A stretch of DNA of 64,000 nt from the NCBI GenBank assembly GCA_022769005.1, contig JALEKK010000035.1:120564-184563 (forward strand). The letters run 5' to 3'. A program made the translations under genes and the position numbers. Position 1 is the first letter of the stretch; each line of letters opens with the position of its first letter. Positions 37,336-45,664 of the stretch are shown one piece after another. The notes under the pieces were generated by a model, which searched no databases, had not been told where the DNA came from, and saw nothing but the letters and a program-made list of their open reading frames with translations. Source of the stretch: Lachnospiraceae bacterium (GTDB lineage Bacteria > Bacillota > Clostridia > Lachnospirales > Lachnospiraceae).

Positions 37336-38995
37336 TACCGTCCTCCTTATCATATGATATTTTTATAATATATTCGTCAATGTCTTCCTGTTCGATTTTA
37401 TATCCTTTAGGAAACAGCGTCAGGCAATCGCTTATACCGGATATTCTGACTCTGAGTTCATATGTATCCTGCTCTTCTGTTAATGATAAGAAGTAGGACG
37501 GTTTGAATCTTTCTGTATTTTCCAATATTTCCGTAATGTCATCATACAGGCGTGCCGTTTTTGCAATTGATAAATTACCGTTTAATTGAATCGATGAACG
37601 AAAAAAAATACCGAACACATTCAAATGTCTTTCCGACTCTGATATGCAGTTTTGTATCTCATCCGGCGGAATCATTGAGTTTTCTTTTTCGATAAATATC
37701 AGATTATCCATTCTTTTAACATATATTGACAACGTTCCCATCAGAAGCAGATATTTCCACTCATCTTCTTTTGATGCGGTTTTAAATTCCTCGGTCAGAT
37801 GTCGTATTTGTTGTATTTTATACGATGTATAACGGCGCATTTCATCATACAGAAGATTTCGCTCTCTTAATCTTCTTCTGACTATATTGGTATTCTGCAT
37901 ATTACTTTCAGCCACATATTTTCCTTCGAGATAATTTCGTGAAGAATCCAATTTTTTCTTTATGGATACCAGTTTTGATATATTGTCTTTCCAGATTATA
38001 TATCCCTTGCTTAATCGAAACATATTTAATCTTATGTTTCCGTCTACAATAACATTTTTTTCGCGGAGGATATCAATCATATTATCATCGCATATTTTTT
38101 CATCTGTATTCATAAATATAATGTTTTTGTCATTGTCCAATATTGCGGCAGGAATTGACGATTGCTCAAATATGTCGGCATAAAACATATTTGACCTTAT
38201 TATTCCCGTTTTAATAAGTGACTCAAAAATAAGTATCGTAAAAAAGGCAGTCCATATGATCATGTCTCTGAAAAAATGATGCAGTACACCCGAAATGTAC
38301 AATATGTGATAAATATATGTAAAAATCAGTATAACCGAAGGTATCCAAATATATTTATTCTTTCCCGGTATTTTGCACCGTTTTATTATCATCCAAATAA
38401 ATATAATGCAGCATATTAAATACCATGCGGAAATTACATAAAATAAAAATCCTCTGGCATAGTTTTTATCACTGTATACGGATCCGTCATCGGAAAAAAT
38501 AAATACCGATTGATGAAAATCATTTGTCAATACAGCCGTAATCAGAATAATCGCAACAACAAACAATATAAACACAGGCTTTGATCCCCCATCGCCTTTG
38601 GAACCGTCCCTGTTAATGTAAGAAACGGCATATATTGAGCTGACCGTTATCAGCAATAGTGGTATGTAGTACATATACCATGTTATTCTATGGGCATCCG
38701 TATATGTTTCAAAAATATTGTACTTAAGATACCTCATCAAAATAAACACTGCCAGCAATACGCAGATAACAACCGTCCAATTCCTTATATACCTGTTAAT
38801 TATACGGTTATATGCCAATACTCCCCACCATATTACCAATAATTCCATAATAAATGTCAGAAGAGACGAAAGAAAACAGTTCCATTCTTCAGTCGGACCG
38901 TCAACTTCCCTGATAATAAGCGCGGCTGCAAACAGCAATGCAAATATAATACAAATCAAATTATATCTTTTCAGCGGATTTAATGATGATGTCAT
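37328..38995 (-). CDS. Multispanning sensor with degenerate histidine-kinase-like C-terminus
   Basis: 555 residues. About eight hydrophobic helices fill residues 12-265, similar to 7TM histidine-kinase sensor regions. A PAS-like stretch (IPAAILDNDKNIIFMNTDE) and a coiled helical region with RRYTSYKIQQIRHLTEEF follow. The C-terminal 110 residues align in layout with the ATPase of the neighbouring kinase, but the N-box is lost (ITEILENTERF against IRECITNVVKH) and no G-box is visible, so it should not bind ATP. Likely the sensing partner of the soluble kinase. It overlaps that gene and starts 11 bases after the LRR gene. Confidence 0.8.
   Translation of the reverse strand: MTSSLNPLKRYNLICIIFALLFAAALIIREVDGPTEEWNCFLSSLLTFIMELLVIWWGVLAYNRIINRYIRNWTVVICVLLAVFILMRYLKYNIFETYTDAHRITWYMYYIPLLLITVSSIYAVSYINRDGSKGDGGSKPVFILFVVAIILITAVLTNDFHQSVFIFSDDGSVYSDKNYARGFLFYVISAWYLICCIIFIWMIIKRCKIPGKNKYIWIPSVILIFTYIYHILYISGVLHHFFRDMIIWTAFFTILIFESLIKTGIIRSNMFYADIFEQSSIPAAILDNDKNIIFMNTDEKICDDNMIDILREKNVIVDGNIRLNMFRLSKGYIIWKDNISKLVSIKKKLDSSRNYLEGKYVAESNMQNTNIVRRRLRERNLLYDEMRRYTSYKIQQIRHLTEEFKTASKEDEWKYLLLMGTLSIYVKRMDNLIFIEKENSMIPPDEIQNCISESERHLNVFGIFFRSSIQLNGNLSIAKTARLYDDITEILENTERFKPSYFLSLTEEQDTYELRVRISGISDCLTLFPKGYKIEQEDIDEYIIKISYDKEDGIV
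37336..37348 (-). promoter_or_regulatory. Ribosome site that sets the kinase TTG start
   Basis: AAGGAGG at 37342-37348 lies six bases from TTG 37335 and inside the last codons of the sensor gene. Confidence 0.8.
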
Positions 38996-39006
38996 TACGA
39001 TTTACC

Positions 39007-40383
39007 TTATATCTCCAAAAAACCGTTACAAAACGAATCTTCTTTAGGACATGTATTTCTCAGTTTATTTTGAAATTCCATAAACCATGCCGTAATTTCC
39101 TCATGTCCCAACTTACTGTGTATGTCAATAATCATGCCTGTTGTTTTATCGTCAAATATATCCAAGTCGCCGAGCATTTTTACGGTTTTTATATCTTTAT
39201 TTTCAACCAACATGTCCACCACATCAAATATATTATCTTTTATCCTGTTTCTGAGTCCCGTATCCGTTTGAGCATCAATATCCACCGGATATGTGAGCCT
39301 TACGGCAATCATCTTGATTCTTTCCGCCGTAAGAGATTCTTTAAGTAAAAAGCCGTCGAGATAAGTATAATCATACAGTCTGCCGTTTTTACCGAACCCT
39401 TCCTGCATATCTTCCAGCTCGAATCTGTTGTCCTTATAAAAATATATTCTTACTTTTCCGCCGTTCAGATAAAAATCGTGAATATATGACCCGTCAAAAA
39501 CTTCTTTATGAATTTCTTTAACGGAATCCGGAAGCCTTAATTCATTGACGGGAGAATCAGAAAAACATCTGTATCCCAATACTGCGGTTCCCTCTTTTAC
39601 CGTATATTCATTTCCCCTTTCAAATGATCTCACAAGAAGATATTTATTATTTTCAATTCTCTTAAATACCGCATTGTTTTCCGCAAAGAAAGTCGGATTG
39701 TTTTTGTCTATGATAACTTCTTTTATCCCGGTATACCCGGCGGATATGTTTCCGTTATATGACAATGCGCCTTCCTCAATATATGTCGTATTCTTCGGAA
39801 TAATGAGTTTTTCGAGGTATTTTGTTACTCTTAAGGCGTTTCCGGATATTCCGACGGTATCATCATTTAATGAATATTCCGTTCTCAGATCCGCACCGTT
39901 TACTCCTATAAGCACTTTACCTATGTATTCTCCGGTATCGGAGATATATTCATTTTCATAAATTCCGTATCCGTCCGCGCTGTAGCGCCTGTTTCCCGTT
40001 GCATATACCGCGCTCTCTATTAAGTCGGGTCTTACTAATTCTTCCACGCTTTCTGGAATTTCAACACTTTCGGCGGCAGTTGCGGTAATAAATCCTTCCC
40101 CGATATATTTAACACTGTTCGAAATGACGATACGGCGTAGGTTAACCATGTATGCAAATGAAAATTCGCCTATTTTTTCAACCGTATCCGGAAGTATTAT
40201 TTCTTCAATGAACAGTCCTTTTATATTGAAGTTTCCTGCTCCCGTTTCCGTCACTCTCTTACCGTCTATTTCTCCCGGAATTTCCAAAACCCTCAGCTCT
40301 TCCGATATATCATCTGACTTTATTCCTGTAATGCAAATTTCTTTATCATTTAAATCAATATATTCAAATTCAATGTTATCCAT
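39007..40383 (-). CDS. Cytosolic BspA-like leucine-rich repeat protein (LRR_5)
   Basis: 458 residues with several LRR_5-type repeats (FIEEIILPDTVEKIGEFSF, LRRIVISNSVKYIGEGF, LEKLIIPKNTTYIEEGAL, VNELRLPDSVKEIHKEVF), then a helical C-terminus (about 355-458). Most LRR_5 proteins are secreted; this one has no signal peptide or anchor, so it should stay in the cytosol and act in protein contacts. It starts the operon that continues with the membrane sensor, kinase and regulator. An extended -10 promoter lies 33 bases upstream. Its role is unknown. Confidence 0.85.
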   Translation of the reverse strand: MDNIEFEYIDLNDKEICITGIKSDDISEELRVLEIPGEIDGKRVTETGAGNFNIKGLFIEEIILPDTVEKIGEFSFAYMVNLRRIVISNSVKYIGEGFITATAAESVEIPESVEELVRPDLIESAVYATGNRRYSADGYGIYENEYISDTGEYIGKVLIGVNGADLRTEYSLNDDTVGISGNALRVTKYLEKLIIPKNTTYIEEGALSYNGNISAGYTGIKEVIIDKNNPTFFAENNAVFKRIENNKYLLVRSFERGNEYTVKEGTAVLGYRCFSDSPVNELRLPDSVKEIHKEVFDGSYIHDFYLNGGKVRIYFYKDNRFELEDMQEGFGKNGRLYDYTYLDGFLLKESLTAERIKMIAVRLTYPVDIDAQTDTGLRNRIKDNIFDVVDMLVENKDIKTVKMLGDLDIFDDKTTGMIIDIHSKLGHEEITAWFMEFQNKLRNTCPKEDSFCNGFLEI

Positions 40384-40415
40384 GTCTCTTTCTTCCTGAT
40401 TTTATTTCTTATTTT

Positions 40416-40424
40416 ATTATACCA
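40416..40424 (-). promoter_or_regulatory. Extended -10 promoter of the LRR/sensor/kinase/regulator operon
   Basis: TGGTATAAT on the minus strand: perfect -10 hexamer with TG extension, about 33 bases before the LRR ATG and downstream of the terminator at 40469-40506. Confidence 0.6.
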
Positions 40425-40468
40425 TCTGCAGACATTATACTTAAAGCTATAACAATAACCATAACCTG

Positions 40469-40506
40469 AAAAGCCCCCTTATCCGGCATCGGTAAGGGGG
40501 CTTAAA
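40469..40506 (-). terminator. Terminator after the MoxR-like ATPase gene
   Basis: Perfect 11-base G-C-rich stem (AAGCCCCCTTA at 40471-40481 with TAAGGGGGCTT at 40493-40503) and an 11-base loop. The minus-strand transcript ends in a short U run. It separates the VWA-MoxR operon from the LRR operon. Confidence 0.85.
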
Positions 40507-40583
40507 ATAATATTGCGACGATCGCATCATATCATTATACAGACTGATAAGTTTTTGGATTATGATCGGTTATGTTATTCGAA

Positions 40584-42107
40584 TCAGATACCGTCGATTT
40601 CTTCCGATTCACCAACCATTTTTTCGAAGTTTTTGATATCTTCAAGCAGCGCCGTATTTCTTTCGTCAAGCATAAGCTTCTTGTTGTATTTGTAATATTT
40701 ATCACATCCGTTTTCGGCAATAAATCTGGCGCCGGATCTGCTTATTGTAAGTTCCGTTACAAAGAGAAGCATCTCATTACCGTCTCCGTATGCTTTTTCA
40801 ATAAATTCAAAGGCATTATTAAGCATGTTTTTAATATCGGCCGCATTTGCTCTTACATTTTTTACTTTCTCGTTAAATTGAGTCTGTAAATAGTTAAATG
40901 CTCCGTCGCCGTCAACATCTATTCTGAGGGCCTGAACCGTCTCTTCGACAAATGCCATTGCATATTTATACTCTCTTTTTCCTTCCAGATCCAAAATGCC
41001 TCCGGCAATTTTTTGCTCATATTCTTTTTGCAATGCTTCTTCTGTCTCTGAAAGCTTTTTAATTATATTGTCATTTGCCCCGGTATTCTTAATATAACCG
41101 AATAATTTTTTAAGACTTTCAAATAATTCGGTATTATCCCTCATCATCGGAATAAGGCCTTCAATCATCAGTCCCACAACGGTTATTCTTTCATCGAATG
41201 CGGCGTCATGAGCTCTTGCAATCGCCTTTTCGTCAGCACCTTTCTCAAGAATGGACATAATTCCGTAATCTGATTTATATTTAAGATATAAGCTGTAGTA
41301 TGTTGCAAATTCTCCCGCAACACGCTTATTTCTTATGTACTGACTTATAAGAGATTCATCCACCGTATATCCCTTTTCTTCATAAAGGAATATCGCCTCC
41401 GAAAGATCTTCCCATCCTCTGGCCGTTACATATGACTTTCCGTCTACCGTTGTTTCAATAACATAGAAGTCACTGCTCTTTATGTCAAGATATGTCTGAA
41501 TGGAATTGTGAATTCCTTTTTTCTTTGCATATAATTTCCATGTTTCAAGATCGGGTTCGGCCTCAATAACTTTCAGTCTGTCAAGAGTAACCACGTCAAA
41601 TTCATGAACCGATCTGTTATATTCAGGCGGGTTACCTGCCGTAACCACAACCCATCCTTCCGGAACACGGTGGTTACCGAATACCTTATACTGAAGGAAC
41701 TGAAGCATTGAAGGCGCAAGAGTCTCCGATACACAATTTATCTCGTCCAGGAAAAGAATACCTTCAACCTTTCCCGTTGATTCTCTTGTCTCGTATACGG
41801 ATGCAATGATTTCAGACATCGTATATTCAGATACGCTGTATTCCGTTCCGTCAAAATTCTTCTTAACGATGAAAGGAAGTCCGAGCGCCGACTGTCTTGT
41901 ATGATGTGTCATGGAATATGATACAAGGGCAATGCCCAATTCATCGGCAATTTGCTCCATAATCGCTGTTTTACCTATACCCGGCGCACCGAGAAGAAAT
42001 ATAGGTCTTTGTTTTTCAATCGGAATTTTATAATTTCCCAGATTATCTTTTGCAAGATATATATCAATTGACTGCTTAATCTGATTCTTAGCTTCTCTTA
42101 TGTTCAT
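40584..42107 (-). CDS. MoxR-like AAA+ ATPase
   Basis: About 507 residues. Walker A GAPGIGKT (40-47 with this start), Walker B GILFLDEINC, a sensor-1 segment VVVTAGNPPEYNRSV, and LDRLKVIEAEPD after it. Such MoxR/CbbQ-type ATPases work as chaperones with a VWA-domain partner, here the gene just upstream. Start uncertain: the frame is open to an ATG at 42131 whose GGAGG site is only two bases away; the ATG at 42107 gives the usual MNIREAK-type N-terminus. C-terminal 200 residues are helical, without a known domain. Substrate unknown. Confidence 0.85.
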   Translation of the reverse strand: MNIREAKNQIKQSIDIYLAKDNLGNYKIPIEKQRPIFLLGAPGIGKTAIMEQIADELGIALVSYSMTHHTRQSALGLPFIVKKNFDGTEYSVSEYTMSEIIASVYETRESTGKVEGILFLDEINCVSETLAPSMLQFLQYKVFGNHRVPEGWVVVTAGNPPEYNRSVHEFDVVTLDRLKVIEAEPDLETWKLYAKKKGIHNSIQTYLDIKSSDFYVIETTVDGKSYVTARGWEDLSEAIFLYEEKGYTVDESLISQYIRNKRVAGEFATYYSLYLKYKSDYGIMSILEKGADEKAIARAHDAAFDERITVVGLMIEGLIPMMRDNTELFESLKKLFGYIKNTGANDNIIKKLSETEEALQKEYEQKIAGGILDLEGKREYKYAMAFVEETVQALRIDVDGDGAFNYLQTQFNEKVKNVRANAADIKNMLNNAFEFIEKAYGDGNEMLLFVTELTISRSGARFIAENGCDKYYKYNKKLMLDERNTALLEDIKNFEKMVGESEEIDGI

Positions 42108-42202
42108 AATATATATAAGGGATAACCCCATATCCTCCGTTTAAAATTTATACCACATCGTGTCTGTTCTTAAGTTTAACCATGTTTAGACCTTGTAAAC
42201 GA

Positions 42203-43579
42203 TTATCCGTCCAAATCATCTCTGCTGACGAGTTTACTTATAACCCAATCCGGCAAACTCGGCATCATGTCTTCATACGGCATTATGATAAATGCCGTTT
42301 TATATTCAGGTGCCTTATTGGGAAATATTCCGAGACCGTCAGACAAATATAACAAACCTCTTAAGTCCGAAAACTCTCCCATTTCCTTAAGTTCGTTAAC
42401 TCTTTCAAATACCGGTCTGAAATCGGTCCCCCCTGAGCCCGTGACCTCAACATTACTTATATACCGTTCAAATTCCTCATCCGATCTTAAAACCGTCTCG
42501 CTTTGAATTGTATTGTCGCATTGAAATATATGCACATTAATTCTGGTTCCGAATACGGTCTTATTTCTTAAAATTGAATATGTCCTTCTGAGAAAATTCT
42601 TTACAACTCTTCCTCTGCATGACCCGGATGTGTCTATTGCAATTACGAAGTCGTATATCTTAAGAGTTTCCTTGTATTCTAAAGGCTCTATCAACGGCAT
42701 GTTTTTGTAGAGTTCCATACCGTATGTATAGTATATATAATCGAATTCATCATCGTTGACTCTTACTTCTTCCTGTAATTTAGCAAACTTCATAAGGAAT
42801 TCCGTGTAATCGTTGTTGTCTCCTTCGATTCTTCCCAATACATCTGTCACCGAAGCAAGGGATTTGCCCTGTCCCTTTTCTACTGTTTCTTTGTCCTTTT
42901 TTACATTTTTAAAGACTCTTTCCCATTCGCGCCCGAGCTGATCCAACTCATTTGAAGCCATCGGCAGAAGGAAATTACCCTCCTGAGCCACAAGACCCGA
43001 ATTTTTCCATATTTCATGATGGTCTTTTTTAAACAGTTTGGAATATTGAATCCAGTCTGTCGCATGCTGCTTTGATGAAATCATAAATTCATATATTTTT
43101 TCGGCATAGGGATGCTCTACATTTTTATGAATCATATGCCAAACGGTCTCCCGTTCCGAATCCTCCGGCTCTTTCAGCGCATCAATGTTAAGGTCCATAA
43201 TAGCAAGTTCCACCGCCACATCACATGCAAAATCCCAATATTTCGTATTTAATCTGTTATAGTTAAAAGGATGTTTATAAAGACAATGGAAGATTGAATG
43301 CAGCATCTTTCTGGCAATTGTAATTCTGTTGCCTTTGAAATCATCAATGAGAAGATTTATATCCGCATATATCTTTTTCATATCCGTCGCAAATCCGCCG
43401 AAGTCGTCCGCAACAAATTTCTTCGGCTCATAAAATTCCACCGGCATCTTAAGAATCGCCCTGTTAAAATACGGCAGTGAAATAATAAGCTCATCCCGTA
43501 CATATTCTATTATCTTTTGGCCTAATTTATTTTTTTGAATATTGCTTAAATCGACCGTTTCTTTCATATTTCCCGACAT
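42203..43579 (-). CDS. VWA-like protein with putative metallopeptidase domain (DUF2201 type)
   Basis: 458 residues. The N-terminal half has H94-SIF-H98-CLYK-H103, a zinc-peptidase-like histidine set; the C-terminal half is a VWA-like domain with MIDAS D316-T-S-G-S320 and a later GSGGTDFRP. This matches the DUF2201 arrangement, which often goes with a MoxR ATPase, as here. Such pairs remodel protein complexes or insert metals; here the target is not evident. AAGGAG is eight bases from the ATG. It heads a two-gene operon. Confidence 0.87.
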   Translation of the reverse strand: MSGNMKETVDLSNIQKNKLGQKIIEYVRDELIISLPYFNRAILKMPVEFYEPKKFVADDFGGFATDMKKIYADINLLIDDFKGNRITIARKMLHSIFHCLYKHPFNYNRLNTKYWDFACDVAVELAIMDLNIDALKEPEDSERETVWHMIHKNVEHPYAEKIYEFMISSKQHATDWIQYSKLFKKDHHEIWKNSGLVAQEGNFLLPMASNELDQLGREWERVFKNVKKDKETVEKGQGKSLASVTDVLGRIEGDNNDYTEFLMKFAKLQEEVRVNDDEFDYIYYTYGMELYKNMPLIEPLEYKETLKIYDFVIAIDTSGSCRGRVVKNFLRRTYSILRNKTVFGTRINVHIFQCDNTIQSETVLRSDEEFERYISNVEVTGSGGTDFRPVFERVNELKEMGEFSDLRGLLYLSDGLGIFPNKAPEYKTAFIIMPYEDMMPSLPDWVISKLVSRDDLDG

Positions 43580-43617
43580 GAAACCTACTCCTTCGTTTCA
43601 TATACAACTTTTGTTTA

Positions 43618-43646
43618 TGTCAGTCGGACTTTTACGCCGACCGACA
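43618..43646 (-). other. Leader hairpin of the VWA-MoxR operon
   Basis: A nine-pair stem (GTCGGTCGG with CCGACTGAC, one G-U) around a 9-base loop, about 40 bases before the VWA ATG. It may stabilise the leader; no regulator is implied. Confidence 0.4.
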
Positions 43647-43723
43647 GATTAATTTCTATATTGTTTCCGGAATACCGTAAAATTATTTCAAAAACATATA
43701 TCCACAAAGAAATATACTACAAT

Positions 43724-43785
43724 AAAAACAGCATCTTCGTTGTATACATCCGTTTATTAGTGTATACAATGAAAATGCTATTTTT
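43724..43785. terminator. Long hairpin after the lipoprotein gene
   Basis: Arms of 25 bases (43724-43748 and 43761-43785) pair with four mismatches, the tip holding a perfect TTGTATACA/TGTATACAA stem. Poly-A/poly-U edges let it terminate on both strands. It closes the pur-hisS-lipoprotein transcript. Confidence 0.75.
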
Positions 43786-43810
43786 AATGTGTATTTTATT
43801 AATACTCAAC

Positions 43811-44257
43811 TTATTGTACAAATTTGTCCATAGGTCGAAATATTGTTGTTTCTTCCGGCGGATTATAAAACTTTCCGTCTATATATATGCCTGTGACCCT
43901 TATATTATTTTCTTTAACTTCAAAATCTATGCTGACTACGGAATTTTGCCTCGGCGGATTCTCAAACTTATAGGACAGAGTAATTATGCCGTTATTATTA
44001 TCATCCAATTTGTCAAGATTGGCTGTCGTGCTGTTCTCGCTTACAGACTGTATCCCCCATGGAACCTCACTGTAATTTCTTGTTACGATGCTTGAAAAGT
44101 AACTGAAACAAGTGTTTTTTAAATTTTCTCTGTATATATAATCGGCATATGATTCACTTTCCGCTTTTTCTGCGCTGTCGGAACAGCCCGTTAATACAAA
44201 CGATGCTCCGATCAGTGATATCACCGTCATTGCCTTTGCTAAACCATGCAGTCTCAT
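43811..44257 (-). CDS. Small lipoprotein
   Basis: 148 residues with a signal peptide and lipobox VLTGC (mature Cys near 25), followed by a Ser/Glu-rich linker and a small beta domain (NGIITLSYKFENPPR, NNIRVTGIYIDGKFY). Function not recognised. It begins 17 bases after hisS and ends the transcript at the 43724-43785 hairpin. The link to hisS looks only transcriptional. Confidence 0.8.
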   Translation of the reverse strand: MRLHGLAKAMTVISLIGASFVLTGCSDSAEKAESESYADYIYRENLKNTCFSYFSSIVTRNYSEVPWGIQSVSENSTTANLDKLDDNNNGIITLSYKFENPPRQNSVVSIDFEVKENNIRVTGIYIDGKFYNPPEETTIFRPMDKFVQ

Positions 44258-44273
44258 ATTGATTCCTAAATCA

Positions 44274-45524
44274 TTAAAAATATACTATATCAGGCTTAAC
44301 GGACATATTGATAAATCCCGAATATCCTTTTTCTTCCAATTTGTCAATAAATTTGCCTGTCTTCTTAGGTTTGATAAATAAACTCACAATTAACCCGTCT
44401 GCTCTGAGTTTATCAGCCTCTTTTGCGGCTTCAACAAAGTTACCCGCGTCATATAAAAGAGCAATCCTTTTTCCTGTATCGGCGCAGGACGCACCATTTT
44501 CCGAAAGAATGGCAAATATTCTCTCAAATCCTATTGAAAAACCGACTGCCGGAATGTCTCTTCCTATAAACTTGCCGATAAGCCTGTCATATCTTCCGCC
44601 TCCGGCAACTGATCCCTTGAATTCATTGCTTACAACCTCAAATACGGTTCCTGTATAATATCCCTGACCTCTTACCAGTGACAGGTCAAATTCAATATTA
44701 AACGAATTATTCGAAAGCTCGTTACATGTTGCCATAATATTTTTAAGGCTTTCAACAGGCTCTGCTCCTTCTCCGGATAAAAATTCTCCGATATATTCAA
44801 GAGTAATCGAATCTCTTGAAAGAAAGTCCCTGAAATTGTTAACGGCTTCCGACTCAAATCCCTTTTCGGACAGCTCGGAACACACTCCGTCCAATCCTAT
44901 CTTGTCCATTTTGTCAAAGGAAATACATACGCTGTCCAGTTCTCTGTCAAATCCCAACTTTGTAAGAACATTTGTCAGCAGCCTTCTGTCATTTATCCTG
45001 ACCGTAAAGTCCGAAAGACCGATGGCTTTGAGAGCTTTTGCCGTTGTTAATATTAATTCTGATTCGCTGTCGGATGACTCACTTCCGATAATATCTATAT
45101 CGCATTGTATAAATTCTCTGAGTCTTCCTTTTTGAGGTCTTTCCGCTCTGTATACTCTGTCGATCTGTATACATTTCATAGGCATAAGCAAATCATTTTG
45201 GTTATTGGCTATGTATCTGCTCAACGGAAGAGTAAGGTCATATCTGAGACCGAGATCGCTTAATTCTTTTTGATTATCCGCAGTCACGCCCTTATTAATA
45301 ACCGATTCCAACTTTTCACCGCGCTTAAGAATATTGAATATGAGATTAAGATTTTCTCCTCCTTCACTCTTGTCGAGGTTTTCCGCATCTTCGATTGCCG
45401 GTGTAATGATATGCTCAAAGCCGTTCTCTACGTATACGTTTAAAATTTGAGATTGTAAATAATCTCTCAATCTCACCTGTTCTGGCAGGTAATCATTAGT
45501 CCCTTTTACCGGGTTGATCTTCAT
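44274..45524 (-). CDS. hisS: Histidyl-tRNA synthetase, archaeal/eukaryote-like subtype
   Basis: Class II synthetase of 416 residues that charges tRNA-His. Visible: KGTNDYLPEQ, motif 2-like region YRAERPQKGRLREFIQCD, HisA-type R285-G-Q-G-Y-Y-T-G, AGGGRYDRLIG and a C-terminal anticodon-binding domain. Unlike E. coli HisS it has R94-Y-D-L-T (not RPEGT), VRINDRRLL, and lacks the long central insert, like eukaryotic and archaeal enzymes. HisZ is less likely because the anticodon domain is present. Ribosome site AGGAG; no T-box seen in the 140-base gap from purD. Confidence 0.9.
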   Translation of the reverse strand: MKINPVKGTNDYLPEQVRLRDYLQSQILNVYVENGFEHIITPAIEDAENLDKSEGGENLNLIFNILKRGEKLESVINKGVTADNQKELSDLGLRYDLTLPLSRYIANNQNDLLMPMKCIQIDRVYRAERPQKGRLREFIQCDIDIIGSESSDSESELILTTAKALKAIGLSDFTVRINDRRLLTNVLTKLGFDRELDSVCISFDKMDKIGLDGVCSELSEKGFESEAVNNFRDFLSRDSITLEYIGEFLSGEGAEPVESLKNIMATCNELSNNSFNIEFDLSLVRGQGYYTGTVFEVVSNEFKGSVAGGGRYDRLIGKFIGRDIPAVGFSIGFERIFAILSENGASCADTGKRIALLYDAGNFVEAAKEADKLRADGLIVSLFIKPKKTGKFIDKLEEKGYSGFINMSVKPDIVYF

Positions 45525-45664
45525 AACAGTTCTCCTAAAAACATATCAAACATATTAAATGTGATATTAATGCCCTTTTGCATAATAATTGCCGTGTCAC
45601 AGATATCTGTCCCGGACAACGCTTTAATAATTTGCCCGTACAATATCATCTTAAGGAATTTGCA

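Noticed and set aside
45525..45664. T-box leader before hisS
   Set aside because: No specifier loop, T-box motif or terminator/antiterminator pair; the gap is only 140 bases.
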